A stretch of DNA of 64,000 nt from Neotamlana nanhaiensis (GTDB lineage: Bacteria; Bacteroidota; Bacteroidia; Flavobacteriales; Flavobacteriaceae), in the NCBI RefSeq assembly GCF_000943555.1, contig NZ_JTDV01000015.1, positions 62,001 through 126,000 on the forward strand. Direction: 5' to 3'. Each line of letters opens with the position of its first letter. Within the stretch, counting starts at the first letter, position 1. Below, piece after piece: positions 34,015-44,064 of this stretch. A model generated the notes under the pieces. It saw only the letters and a list, made by a program, of their open reading frames with translations. It was not told where the DNA came from and did not search any database. Both the position numbers and the translations under genes were made by a program.

Positions 34015-37000
34015 TTATTTAATTTTCTTATTTAATTCTTCTAAAATAAACTCTAAACTCGCCTTAACTTGTTCGCTCTTAGTGTAGTTTAAAAGGAAAT
34101 TTATTTGTTCAATTTCAACTTTTATATATCTTGGACTGTATAGTAGATTAAAAATTTCTTTATACCATTTTAGTATAATTTGGTCGAGTTGTGCTTTATT
34201 ATTGTTTGAAAGCATCAGGCGCGCATAACTAATTTCGGTCATTCCAAACAGTACCGAAATATCAACATCAGCTTTATCAAAATCGTCTAAACGTTGGTAG
34301 TATTCTTCAAGGAATTTATCTAAACTGGCAATTTTACTAAACGCTCGGTTTTGGCTTAGTAAATCCATTAAAGTGAATTCGGTTTTTAAGGTTTCAAAAT
34401 CGGAGTTTTCAGGAAATAATTGGCTGTTTATTAAGGCATCTTTAAAGGTGTTTGTGCCTTTACGATGCTCTAAACAATAGGCAATAAACACCATATTTGA
34501 AAAGGCATCGAGGTATTTGCCATCGTATTTGTCTTTCGAAATATTTAATGCTTGCTCATAAAGTTTATAAGCTTCAAACAAATGCTGTAGTTCCTCCGTC
34601 TTATCAAAATAAGGCGCAGTTTGTTTGTAAGCGTTGGCTACAATATTTAGCCTCGTGGTATTTCTTCCGGCTAAGGTTAATAATTTTATTTCTGAAATAT
34701 ATTCATTTATATACGCCGATATTTTACTATCCCCTTTTTTAAGATTTAAATCGACTATTTTATTTTTAAGAATAACCGATTGTACCAAACAATATTGCTC
34801 TAAGGCTTTAATGGAGAAGTTGCCATTATCGAAAACAAAAAGCTCTTTATATTTTTCGTAAGCAAGATCGGAATGTCCTAATTCATCATAAATTAAGGCT
34901 TCTTTTTCTAAAACAGTGGCATCAATTAAGTTAGATTCTTGAGTTTTATCTAAAATATCGTTTAGTTTGTCAATAGCGGCATCGTTGGTTACATTTTTAT
35001 CGCGAACGGCAATGAGTAAATTATCTAAATCGGTGTAAGCCTGTGAGGCAATAATGTACTTTTGATTATTTTTTTTCGATTTGCTACTGTTTCTAAATTT
35101 ATAGTATTGATTGCCATAGCATTGATATGCGCCCCAAGTATTCGATCCAGAATGGTTGTTATGGCAAGCCATTCGCGCTTTTTGTACCGCATCGCCAAAG
35201 TTGTAACCTTCAAACATTTTTTTGTAAAAGGTTTCGGCAAAAGTTCTTGCGGCAGCATCATCAACGGGCCAACCCGTAATAATTATGGCTTTTACGCCCA
35301 TTTCAATAAGTTGTGTGCCAATATTTGCGGCTAGTTTAAATCGGTTTTTGCTATAACTATCATCTTCGGCATCTAAAACACCCGAAAAACAACAGTTTAT
35401 AAAAATAAATTCTGGAACATAGCCAATTTGGTTTATTACAGCCGGATCGATGCAAAGTCCGTTACCAATAGCAATACCAACATTTTCGTCTTCAGGGTTA
35501 TACACGCCATGTCCAGCAAAATGCATGATTTTATAGGGCTTGCTAAATAGCTCCATCATAATATGTTTTGCGTTGGAATTTATTAATGGGTTTACGCGAT
35601 AAGCTTCTTTTTTAAACTTGTAAATTACCCAAATAGCTTCTTCTTTAGCGGCAGGTAATGGTAATAATCCAGGTGTGTTATAAATAGGGTCGCCAACTAC
35701 AAAAACATCATGGTTGTTTAACGAAACGGGCGTGTTTGGGCTACCATCTTGAGTGATTAATTGTCTAATAAACCCAGTATTTACCGAAGCTGGTTTGTCG
35801 GTAGTGGTGCTGTCGAACAACAATTCCCAAGGTATTTGCGCTGCGTATTTATCGAGTTTTAAAATAACGTTATTTTGATCTCTAAAAATGTTTTTAAAAT
35901 CGTTTGGAATGAGCATTTCGAATAAGGTTTTCGATAAGCGCTCGTCCCAAACATAAGTGGTAGACATTTCTTCTAACAGATATAAAATTTTAGATAGTTT
36001 TATGCCTATTTTTTCTTCGTCTACACGGGCCAATTTATTTGATGAGAAATATTTAAACCCATTTATTTTTGAAGATTTTGTTGTATCTATAATACTGCCG
36101 ATGTGTAAATTGTACCACCAATTGTAGTCGTTGTTTCTAAACTGATTGCGTTTTTTGGCACCAGCACGCCTTACAATATTGGGTTGTAAATTGAAGGCCA
36201 CCCGATTGTCTGATTCCTGTAATCGGTATAAACTTAAATAGGCTTCACTAGATACTGATTCGTAATAATTTATAAACTCAATATCTTTAATTTGTTTTAA
36301 GCCTTCGCCAGTTTCCTTAATTTGTTTATTAGCTTTCGCAACACCAAGTAAAATTCCTTTTACAGAGTCTTCCACAGGCAATTTACCGTAACCAATGGCC
36401 ATTAAAACAAACGAAATTCCAGTGGCATATTCTTTTGCTTCAGGTAACGTATAATTGTCGCGCATAAACATAGCGTATTTTAAAACAGCTTGCTTAACCG
36501 ATTTTGAGAGTAGGAATGGTGTAACGGTATCGGCATTACCTAAACCACAAACTATGGCGCCCTTTGGTTGTGTTTTTAAATTGAAGAATACTTCGCTTTC
36601 GCCAATTTTTCCAGGATAATAGCCAATATTCATACGTTGTGAAAGGCGATCATCAAGATATTTGTCAAGTGCTTTTTCCGAGCTTAAAATTAAATCCATA
36701 AAGAAATGCCCAACCATAACGGGGTAGAAGGCCACTTTTAAATCGGCATGTACAACACGAACGTTAAAACTATCTACTTCTGGTTCAACTTCTTTTTTAA
36801 TGTCGAAAATTCCGCTTAATACTGCGGCTTCGTTGTAAATTGGTTCTGGAGTTTCATAAACTTCGGTTATTATTTCACCACTGCGCATTCCAGAACGATC
36901 GTTACTTAATAGGTTAGTGCTACCAGTGTTTAAAATTTCGGAAACACCTTTAAAAATATAAGTTTCGTTTGCTAAATCGCCATGAGATGTATGGCTGTAA

Positions 37001-39435
37001 AAGATTTTTTGAGAATTAAGAAGTTGTTTTGGTATTCCAGTTTCCCAAGTTACACTACCATCGCCATGTGAGGTTGCTTCGTAAACTAATTTTTTGTTTT
37101 TCGATAAGAAGCGGTTTTTAAATTTATAATCGAAAACAGTTTCTTTGGCAAGCCCGCAAACGTAATAAACATTATTTAAATCTTTGGGTTGTAAATTATT
37201 AGTGAATGCTATAATTTTTTCGCGATAGGCTTTAAAATGGGCTAATTCTTCTTTAAAATCGTCGGGATTGGGCATGTGTTTTAAATCGGTAATGTCATTT
37301 AAGTTTTTCCAAAATTTTGGATCCCAAAACGGACGGTTTTCACTTTCCTCGATGGGTAAAAGTTCGAAAACACCTGGGTATTTCCAGAAAATTTTAAGTA
37401 AATCGGCACGGTCGTTTTTTATATCGATGGCGGCCAGTTGTTTTACTCTGCGACTATGGCCAGTTAGTACTTCCATAATAAGGTACGAGCCCAACCATGG
37501 CGTACCAAGCATTACAAATTTATTGAAGGTATTTAGTTTAAAATTTCCCCAAACCTCGGGAAAATCCATTATTAATTGGCGTACCACTAAACCACCCATG
37601 GAATGCGCCACAATATGCGTTTTTATATTTTTAGTTTTTAAAACTTCCTCAAGTTCTTTTTTTAGATTTTTTGCGGCTTCAGTTAACGATTTTCGCCAAT
37701 CGAATTCAAAGGTTATAACGTCGTATTCGTTTTGTAAATGTTCGGCAAAATCGTTGTAAAAGTCTTTAATAACTCCATTAGCTTTAACTTTAGGTTTATT
37801 AATTTTTAAATTATCAACAATGCCACCATCAAATATTTTTTTCATATTAACCCATTGGTGCTCATTGTTTTGAGATAACGACGATCCCATAATTCCAGGA
37901 ATTACAATAACAACATCTTTGGTAATATCTTTAACTTTATAGGAAACACCATCCATAGAAAAAGTATTGAGTAACACACCGCGGTTTCCTTGTGTGTACA
38001 AACTTTTAGTAAATAATGACGACGGATTATCGCTGCTTGCTTTTAAGGCGTCTATAACAGCATTGCTGGAATTGTTGGCCGAAAAGTAGTTGAAATGGCT
38101 GGTGTTACCACCTTTTGCTAAAAATTTGTACATGCCGTTTGTGCGTGTTACACCGTGCATCATACGGTTAGTATCTACAACCAAATCGTTGGCGCCTTGA
38201 TAAAATAAATTCGCTAAAATTACTTTTAAGGAGTGTAAGTTTAAACCAGAAATATCGGAATCGCCTGCAATAGTATACAGTTCGCTTTCTACAGTTGTTG
38301 CCGAAATATTCATCATTTTTTGAAATAATGATTCGGGCATCATACTATTTAAACCAGGTAAAACTTCGGGGTTATCTTTGTGACTAATAATATCTAATAG
38401 GAAGGCTTTTAGGCTGTGGTAAAACGGATTTGTAATACCAAAAGCCATAGATGCTGCGTTTAAAATTAGGTTGAAATAATGGTCTGTGCGTCTTGATAAA
38501 ATTGTAGTACCCGATGCGGGGGCAGCAACTCTAACTACTTTGTTTACTTTTAGTTTTTTGGTTTTGGCTAGTCTGTTAATTTCGGCCATTAATTCCCTAT
38601 TAGTCTTTTCTTCAGGAGTTTTTAAAATGGCAATTTCGCTGTCGTGAAAACCGGTAACCTGATTACGATAATCGCATTTTGCTAAAATATCTGCTACCAA
38701 GCCGCCTCGGGAATGACTTATAATATCGATAGTGCAGTTTTTGGGACAGTCGTTTAAAAAATCTAAGGCATTTTGCAACGGACTTACAGAAAGGGTATGA
38801 TGCTCTAAAGCCCAAATTCTATCGCCATAAAGCTCAACCAAATTTTGCCATGCGCCATTGTTACTGTTTAGTTTTTGAAAGGCATCAAAGGTTGTAGATA
38901 AAGTGCCGTGAATAAATAATAAATGTGTTTTAGTATCAACTTCTTTTTGGTTAAACTTTATTTTATTGAAATTTTTATCTAATTGAAATAGCCCAATTTT
39001 TGGTTGAATTTTTTTATCGTAAGCCTCAGCCAAGGCCAACAAGGTCTTTTCTTTTAGCTTGTTAACTTTATCTGGAGTAAATACACTAAAAACTTTAACG
39101 ATAGCACGATTAATGAAACCGCGATTATTTTCGGAAGTGATGTGGATATTAAAAATATAGTCTTCTTCGGCTAAAGCCCGCTGACTTTGAGTTTTTTTGT
39201 CGTAAATATCTTGAACATCTTCTGGATGCCCAATCCATTCGGTATTATCAGAAAATTGAAGAGCAATTAAGTCGTTTTCTTCTAATTCAACGGTTTGTTC
39301 CTTGTTTTCAGACCGTGTTGTAGAAACTTCAATGTAACTTTTTAGCTTAAAATTTTGTTGAAGTGTTTCGGGAATTTTAAAGTCAATATTGTCAACTTCA
39401 ATTTTATGTCCTTTTACTTTAGCTGTTTTGGTCAT
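34015..39435 (-). CDS. Giant CHAT-domain protein with two alpha/beta-hydrolase modules
   Basis: An 1806-residue multidomain protein without a signal peptide. From residue 1: a short beta-rich region; hydrolase module one (LLFIHGTLS at 172-180, Ser242 in SHSRGG, RVAAPASGT near 302); hydrolase module two, LCAT/lipase-like (VIPGIMGSSL at 511-520, Ser612 in AHSMGG, GDGSV at 791-795 and a following His as probable triad partners). A region at about 890-1060 with KGAIVCGLG resembles the N-terminal domain of leucyl aminopeptidases. The CHAT caspase-like domain at about 1195-1450 has His1309 (HFAGHG) and Cys1348/1349 (NCCFSG). A helical repeat tail runs to the end. ATG 39435 is preferred; an in-frame ATG at 39492 would add 19 unlikely residues. 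It is the first gene of the cluster. Function unknown. Confidence 0.85.
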   Translation of the reverse strand: MTKTAKVKGHKIEVDNIDFKIPETLQQNFKLKSYIEVSTTRSENKEQTVELEENDLIALQFSDNTEWIGHPEDVQDIYDKKTQSQRALAEEDYIFNIHITSENNRGFINRAIVKVFSVFTPDKVNKLKEKTLLALAEAYDKKIQPKIGLFQLDKNFNKIKFNQKEVDTKTHLLFIHGTLSTTFDAFQKLNSNNGAWQNLVELYGDRIWALEHHTLSVSPLQNALDFLNDCPKNCTIDIISHSRGGLVADILAKCDYRNQVTGFHDSEIAILKTPEEKTNRELMAEINRLAKTKKLKVNKVVRVAAPASGTTILSRRTDHYFNLILNAASMAFGITNPFYHSLKAFLLDIISHKDNPEVLPGLNSMMPESLFQKMMNISATTVESELYTIAGDSDISGLNLHSLKVILANLFYQGANDLVVDTNRMMHGVTRTNGMYKFLAKGGNTSHFNYFSANNSSNAVIDALKASSDNPSSLFTKSLYTQGNRGVLLNTFSMDGVSYKVKDITKDVVIVIPGIMGSSLSQNNEHQWVNMKKIFDGGIVDNLKINKPKVKANGVIKDFYNDFAEHLQNEYDVITFEFDWRKSLTEAAKNLKKELEEVLKTKNIKTHIVAHSMGGLVVRQLIMDFPEVWGNFKLNTFNKFVMLGTPWLGSYLIMEVLTGHSRRVKQLAAIDIKNDRADLLKIFWKYPGVFELLPIEESENRPFWDPKFWKNLNDITDLKHMPNPDDFKEELAHFKAYREKIIAFTNNLQPKDLNNVYYVCGLAKETVFDYKFKNRFLSKNKKLVYEATSHGDGSVTWETGIPKQLLNSQKIFYSHTSHGDLANETYIFKGVSEILNTGSTNLLSNDRSGMRSGEIITEVYETPEPIYNEAAVLSGIFDIKKEVEPEVDSFNVRVVHADLKVAFYPVMVGHFFMDLILSSEKALDKYLDDRLSQRMNIGYYPGKIGESEVFFNLKTQPKGAIVCGLGNADTVTPFLLSKSVKQAVLKYAMFMRDNYTLPEAKEYATGISFVLMAIGYGKLPVEDSVKGILLGVAKANKQIKETGEGLKQIKDIEFINYYESVSSEAYLSLYRLQESDNRVAFNLQPNIVRRAGAKKRNQFRNNDYNWWYNLHIGSIIDTTKSSKINGFKYFSSNKLARVDEEKIGIKLSKILYLLEEMSTTYVWDERLSKTLFEMLIPNDFKNIFRDQNNVILKLDKYAAQIPWELLFDSTTTDKPASVNTGFIRQLITQDGSPNTPVSLNNHDVFVVGDPIYNTPGLLPLPAAKEEAIWVIYKFKKEAYRVNPLINSNAKHIMMELFSKPYKIMHFAGHGVYNPEDENVGIAIGNGLCIDPAVINQIGYVPEFIFINCCFSGVLDAEDDSYSKNRFKLAANIGTQLIEMGVKAIIITGWPVDDAAARTFAETFYKKMFEGYNFGDAVQKARMACHNNHSGSNTWGAYQCYGNQYYKFRNSSKSKKNNQKYIIASQAYTDLDNLLIAVRDKNVTNDAAIDKLNDILDKTQESNLIDATVLEKEALIYDELGHSDLAYEKYKELFVFDNGNFSIKALEQYCLVQSVILKNKIVDLNLKKGDSKISAYINEYISEIKLLTLAGRNTTRLNIVANAYKQTAPYFDKTEELQHLFEAYKLYEQALNISKDKYDGKYLDAFSNMVFIAYCLEHRKGTNTFKDALINSQLFPENSDFETLKTEFTLMDLLSQNRAFSKIASLDKFLEEYYQRLDDFDKADVDISVLFGMTEISYARLMLSNNNKAQLDQIILKWYKEIFNLLYSPRYIKVEIEQINFLLNYTKSEQVKASLEFILEELNKKIK

Positions 39436-39768
39436 GGTATATATTTTTAAAATGAAAAAGAATATCTCTATTCGTTTTAATTCTAAAAACACGTACTTAA
39501 AACCATCAAATCACACAAAAACCATCAATTAACTATAGCCTAATCTTGTTACAAATACAATTTGAAACATTAAGGAACAGAACCTGCTTTATTAGAATTA
39601 AAATTGATTTTTAGGCCTAAACCTAAAACTATTACGTAGAATTGAGGGGAATTATATTGTGGGAGATGTTATAAAAATACAAAAAATACTTAACAATCAG
39701 TTATTTATATGATTGAAACTTTAAGGAAAAAATAAAATTTAGAAGAAATATTGATGAAAATAGAATTT
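39436..39768. other. Non-coding 333-bp gap, expected promoter region of the CHAT cluster
   Basis: No gene or strong hairpin seen. The DNA is very AT-rich. A short palindrome AGGCCTAAACCT lies near 39612-39623. No match to TTTG/TAnnTTTG with good spacing could be fixed on the minus strand, so the cluster promoter remains unplaced. Confidence 0.4.
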
Positions 39769-39990
39769 TTAAGGTACAGGGTCGTAACCCGAATCACCCC
39801 AAGGATGGCATTTACCAATGCGTTTTAGGGCGAGCCAACCACCTTTAAATAAGCCGTGTTTTGTTAATGCTTTTTTTGCGTAATGAGAACAAGTTGGTTG
39901 AAATCTACAGGTTGCAGGTAGTAAAGGTGACAAAAACATTTGATAAACCTTTATTAAAAATAAAAATGGTGCAATAAGTAGTTTTTTCAT
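39769..39990 (-). CDS. yidD: Membrane protein insertion efficiency factor YidD
   Basis: A 73-residue peripheral membrane protein that aids YidC/SecYEG insertion. The family core [19 protein letters not shown] and [13 protein letters not shown]-like end ([15 protein letters not shown]) are both present. An amphipathic N-terminal helix (about 1-22) would attach it to the inner face of the membrane. It is not next to rnpA or yidC as in many other phyla but precedes nothing obvious; cysS lies 85 bp further on the same strand. Length and motifs are complete. Confidence 0.95.
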   Translation of the reverse strand: MKKLLIAPFLFLIKVYQMFLSPLLPATCRFQPTCSHYAKKALTKHGLFKGGWLALKRIGKCHPWGDSGYDPVP

Positions 39991-40075
39991 GATTTGTAAA
40001 CCAGAACTTGTTTCAGGTTTTCATTATTTTTAGTTTGTGCGATACAGAAACCTGTTCAAGATAATAAGTAAAGCT

Positions 40076-41557
40076 CTAATTCACCGAAAAGGTTGTGCCG
40101 TCTTTTCCATCTTTTAATTGAATACCTGCTGATGCTAACTCATCTCGAATTTTATCCGATAATGCAAAATCTTTATTGGCTCTAGCTTCTTGACGTAAAT
40201 TAATTAACACATCAACAGCAGCCGAAAGTTTATCGGTACCCGAGTTGGTTTCGCTTTCTTTTAATAATCCTAAAACATCGAAAACAAAAGCATTTACACT
40301 TGTTTTTAAAGTGTTTAAATCGGTTTCGGTTAAGGATTGGCTACCTTCGTTTACCTGATTAATATACTTTGCTGCTTCAAATAAATTAGCGATTAAAATA
40401 GGAGTGTTAAAATCGTCGTTCATGGCATCATAACATTTTTGAAGCCATGTGTCAATATTAATTGTTGAGCTTGCTGAAGCGGTTAATTTTGGTAACAACG
40501 ATAAAGCTTCCATTAAACGGTTATAGCCTTTTTCGCTGGCTTTTAAGCCTTCATCGGTTAAATCTAAAACACTTCGGTACGACGATTGCGCCATAAAAAA
40601 TCGAATAACGCTAGGTGAGTAGGCTTTACTCATTTTGTCGTTATTGCCAGATAATAATTCATGCGGATTTATGGTATTGCCCGTACTTTTCGACATACGT
40701 TGCCCGTTAAGCTCAAGCATATTGGCGTGCATCCAGTAGTTTACTGGCGATTTGCCAATAGCCGCTTCATTCTGCGCAATTTCACACTCATGATGCGGGA
40801 ATTTTAAATCCATACCACCACCATGAATATCGAATGTTTCTCCTAAATATTTGGTACTCATTGCGGTACATTCAAGATGCCAACCCGGGAAACCATCGCC
40901 CCATGGCGAAGGCCAACGCATAATGTGTTGTGGTTCGGCTTTCTTCCAAAGGGCAAAATCTTGCGGATTCTTTTTATCACTTTGGCCATCAAGCGTACGT
41001 GTGTTGTGAATTAAGTCTTCTAATTTTCGCTTACTTAATTTACCGTATTCGCTAGTTTCGTTAAACTTGTGTACATCAAAATATACCGAGCCGTTTACTT
41101 CGTAGGCAAATCCGTTTTCAATAATTTTACTAATTAATTCAATTTGCTCAATAATATGGCCCGTGGCTGTAGGCTCAATACTTGGTGGTAAAAAGTTTAA
41201 GGTGTTTAAAATATTATGAAAATCTACGGTATAGCGTTGCACTACTTCCATAGGTTCAATTTGTTCTAAACGTGCTTTTTTTGTTATTTTATCTTCACCA
41301 ACATCGGCATCGTTTTCTAAGTGGCCGGCATCGGTAATGTTACGCACATAACGTACTTTGTAACCTAAATGTTTTAGGTAACGAAAAATAACATCAAACG
41401 ACATAAACGTGCGCACATTGCCTAAATGCACATTGCTATAAACCGTTGGTCCACAAACATACATGCCTACATAACCTTCGTTTATAGGTTTAAAAACTTC
41501 CTTTTCTCCAGTAAGAGAATTATATATTTTTATTTGCTGATGCTGGTAAAGTTGCAT
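40076..41557 (-). CDS. cysS: Cysteine--tRNA ligase
   Basis: Charges tRNA-Cys. The 493-residue class I synthetase shows [18 protein letters not shown], with the zinc-binding Cys and the HIGH-like HLGN motif. WHLECTAMS holds the second zinc Cys and [13 protein letters not shown] the His/Glu ligands. The KMSKS loop appears as [11 protein letters not shown]. The C-terminal DALR-type and anticodon domains follow, ending with [30 protein letters not shown]. The gene is upstream of yidD and downstream of folE on the same strand, each with about 85-113 bp gaps, so they may be separate transcripts. Confidence 0.97.
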   Translation of the reverse strand: MQLYQHQQIKIYNSLTGEKEVFKPINEGYVGMYVCGPTVYSNVHLGNVRTFMSFDVIFRYLKHLGYKVRYVRNITDAGHLENDADVGEDKITKKARLEQIEPMEVVQRYTVDFHNILNTLNFLPPSIEPTATGHIIEQIELISKIIENGFAYEVNGSVYFDVHKFNETSEYGKLSKRKLEDLIHNTRTLDGQSDKKNPQDFALWKKAEPQHIMRWPSPWGDGFPGWHLECTAMSTKYLGETFDIHGGGMDLKFPHHECEIAQNEAAIGKSPVNYWMHANMLELNGQRMSKSTGNTINPHELLSGNNDKMSKAYSPSVIRFFMAQSSYRSVLDLTDEGLKASEKGYNRLMEALSLLPKLTASASSTINIDTWLQKCYDAMNDDFNTPILIANLFEAAKYINQVNEGSQSLTETDLNTLKTSVNAFVFDVLGLLKESETNSGTDKLSAAVDVLINLRQEARANKDFALSDKIRDELASAGIQLKDGKDGTTFSVN

Positions 41558-41670
41558 TTTATGTATGTTGTTAGGATGTTGGGTTGTTAAGTTATGGATT
41601 TGTTGATGTTTTTATAATGGGTATTTATTAGTTATTATAAATAATCAAATTAGCATCAACACACCAACTT

Positions 41671-42348
41671 TTAAAATTTAGTGTCTAATTGAATATAGTC
41701 TAAAAACTCTCGACGCACGGTTTTATCTTTAAATTTTCCGCCAAATTCTGAAGTTACGGTACTACTTTCTATATCGCGAATACCACGAGAATTAACACAT
41801 AAATGTTTTGCATCAATAACACAAGCCACATCTTGAGTGTTTAAAACTTCTTGTAATTCTTTTACAATTTGAATGGTTAAGCGCTCTTGTACTTGCGGAC
41901 GCTTAGCGAAATAATCAACAATGCGATTCATTTTAGATAAACCAACAACGTTTCCGTTTGAAATGTACGCAATATGAGCTCTACCAACAATTGGCAATAA
42001 ATGATGCTCGCAAGTAGAGTATAAGGTGATGTTTTTTTCAACTAACATTTCGCCATATTTATACTTGTTGTCAAAAGTTGAAGCACTAGGCTTTTTTTTA
42101 GGGTCTAGGCCTCCAAAAATTTCTTTAACAAACATTTTTGCGACACGGTTTGGTGTGCCACTAAGGCTATCGTCGGTTAAATCTAGTCCAAGCGTTTCCA
42201 TAATATGGCGCACATCGTCCTTTATAATTTCAATTTTTTCTTCGTTGGATAGCTTAAAAGCATCTAACCGAAGCGGGGTGTTTGATGAAGTTCCAATGTG
42301 GTCTTCTCCTAAGGCATCATGTTCGTCAATGTTATTGTCAATTTTCAT
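41671..42348 (-). CDS. folE: GTP cyclohydrolase I
   Basis: Opens GTP to 7,8-dihydroneopterin triphosphate, the first step of folate (and pterin) synthesis. The 225 residues cover the family core. DPKKKPS, STCEHHLLPIVGRAHIAYI with zinc and catalytic Cys/His residues, GLSKMNRIVDYFAKRPQVQERLT and CVIDAKHLCVNSRGI are all present. The first 30 or so residues are a polar extension. It complements folP at 60244-61074, although the two are unlinked. ATG 42348 is chosen because the extension is open and no in-frame internal start lies nearer the core. Confidence 0.96.
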   Translation of the reverse strand: MKIDNNIDEHDALGEDHIGTSSNTPLRLDAFKLSNEEKIEIIKDDVRHIMETLGLDLTDDSLSGTPNRVAKMFVKEIFGGLDPKKKPSASTFDNKYKYGEMLVEKNITLYSTCEHHLLPIVGRAHIAYISNGNVVGLSKMNRIVDYFAKRPQVQERLTIQIVKELQEVLNTQDVACVIDAKHLCVNSRGIRDIESSTVTSEFGGKFKDKTVRREFLDYIQLDTKF

Positions 42349-42459
42349 CAGGTGTAATTTTAGTCTGCAAAGATAAACATTTCCGTTTTTTTCAATTTAT
42401 TCTTAACAAACAATTATTTTAATAATATTATAAATGTTTTTTATGTTATTTTTTGAATA

Positions 42460-42491
42460 AAAAAGCCTGAATTTAAACGAATTCAGGCTTA
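42460..42491 (-). terminator. Intrinsic terminator of the OmpP1/FadL gene
   Basis: On the minus strand, AAGCCTGAATT, a 6-base loop and AATTCAGGCTT form an 11-bp perfect stem followed by TTTT. It lies about 25 bp after the porin stop codon. Confidence 0.85.
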
Positions 42492-42514
42492 GATATTACT
42501 TGATGTGTTTTTTT

Positions 42515-44038
42515 CTAAAGATTAAAGGCCAATGATAAAGTTAAATTAGAGTTTTTTCTATCAATTGAAGCGGTGTCAATTAAACCTACATTGTAAAGTG
42601 GTGTTAAGTATGAACGCTGTGCTTGGTCGTAAGTTAAATCGAGCTTAGTGTTACCAAAACTAATACCAAGACCTAGTGAAAACCCTTCTAAATCGCCAAC
42701 GGTTTCGCCGTCTTCATATGGGCTTTCTTCAAAGCGGTAACCACCTCTAAAACTAAATTGTTTATGTCGTAACTCGCCACCAAATCTGTAAGTTGAAGCG
42801 CTGGTATAGGTGTTGGTAATAACCTCGTTTTGGCTCTGATAGAAAGCATCATCTGTTGGTCCAAACTCCATTTTGCTGTAATCTTTATTTGAGTAATCGA
42901 AACTAATTAAACCACGATTTCCAAAAATGTAGGCTAAACTACCCGAAACTTTTGATGGTGTTTTGAGTTTGTAACGTGGGTAAACGTTAATAATATCAGA
43001 GATAAAAATAATATCTGCTTCTCGTGGATTGTTAGAGTTAACATATTGCGTAGTTTCTTCATCTATTGTAAACCAAGTGGGGGAATCGTAAGTTACACCA
43101 ATACGTAGCTCTGGGGTAATTTTATAGATACCTCCAATTTGGAACGAAAAGCCATTTCCTTGGGTTGATAAGGTGTTGTCGAAATCTATTTCTGTTATAC
43201 TACCACCGTTTGAATTGTCTTCAAGTAATGATGTGGTTTTATCATAATTAATAAAATGCGAGTTAAGGTTAATGCCTAAATATAAGTTGTCTTCGTATTG
43301 TGTAGCGAAATTGAATGAAATTTTACCGTTGTAACCAGAAGCAGTATATAAATAATCGTGAAAAAAGTTACCTAAACCTACATTTGCAGTATAGAATGTG
43401 TTTTCATCATTATTTTCATCATCGGCATCTAAAATACCAGCTTGATATCCTAAAAAAGCTTGTTGAGTTCCATAACCTAAAATGTCACCTATTTCTTTAT
43501 AGTCATTTTCTATTAATTGATCATACTGTCTAATATCTGCTAGTCTTACTCCATTGGCATAATCATAAAAAAAACTAGCAATAGAATTGCTGAACTCTCC
43601 ATCATCATTAGTATTTAAACCTATAGCATTCCAGTTTTCATTAAAATCATTGGTTTTATCGTAAGCAATAGATAGCGCCAATTTTTTCCAAGGTGAATTA
43701 TTTCTAGTTGTAAAAACAAAAGCGGCACCACCTTGATTAACATCGAAAGTAGAGTTGTTTGTTTTTACAGTGTTTCCAAAATAACTGGTGTTATTTTTTG
43801 TGTCTAAATTAGACAGTGTAAACGAAATATAGCTTTGGTTAAAAACAGCCGAACTAGCTGGGTTTATGCTAACAGCACTTAAATCGCCGCCTAAGGCACC
43901 AAAAGCACCGCTTAAAGCTCTAAAACGTGCGCTTCCTTGAATTTCGCTTTGCGAGTAACGTAGGGCGTCTGATATTTCTTGGGCATAACTAAAAGCCATA
44001 GAGAGCATAGCTATGGCTAGTAAACTTAACTTTTTCAT
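42515..44038 (-). CDS. OmpP1/FadL-family outer membrane protein
   Basis: A 507-residue outer membrane beta-barrel for hydrophobic compounds such as fatty acids. A signal peptide ends at FSYAQE. The family start EISDALRYSQSEIQGSARFRAL then GAFGALGGDLSAVSINPAS matches the N-terminal hatch with its NPA motif. The remainder is alternating beta-strands with many aromatic girdle residues, ending in the terminal strand NSNLTLSLAFNL. The preceding gene (44065-45141) encodes a lipoprotein 26 bp away, so co-transcription is plausible. The ligand cannot be predicted from this sequence. Confidence 0.92.
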   Translation of the reverse strand: MKKLSLLAIAMLSMAFSYAQEISDALRYSQSEIQGSARFRALSGAFGALGGDLSAVSINPASSAVFNQSYISFTLSNLDTKNNTSYFGNTVKTNNSTFDVNQGGAAFVFTTRNNSPWKKLALSIAYDKTNDFNENWNAIGLNTNDDGEFSNSIASFFYDYANGVRLADIRQYDQLIENDYKEIGDILGYGTQQAFLGYQAGILDADDENNDENTFYTANVGLGNFFHDYLYTASGYNGKISFNFATQYEDNLYLGINLNSHFINYDKTTSLLEDNSNGGSITEIDFDNTLSTQGNGFSFQIGGIYKITPELRIGVTYDSPTWFTIDEETTQYVNSNNPREADIIFISDIINVYPRYKLKTPSKVSGSLAYIFGNRGLISFDYSNKDYSKMEFGPTDDAFYQSQNEVITNTYTSASTYRFGGELRHKQFSFRGGYRFEESPYEDGETVGDLEGFSLGLGISFGNTKLDLTYDQAQRSYLTPLYNVGLIDTASIDRKNSNLTLSLAFNL

Positions 44039-44064
44039 ATAATGTTTTTCAATTTTTAATATTC

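Noticed and set aside
35025-35334. Two open frames inside the CHAT gene
   Set aside because: Shadows of the CHAT domain in other frames.
41558-41670. Possible degenerate AACA-type repeat between folE and cysS
   Set aside because: Only loosely similar to the 63564 array; too irregular to call.
42460-42491. Terminator of folE
   Set aside because: folE starts, not ends, on this side; the hairpin follows the porin stop on the minus strand.
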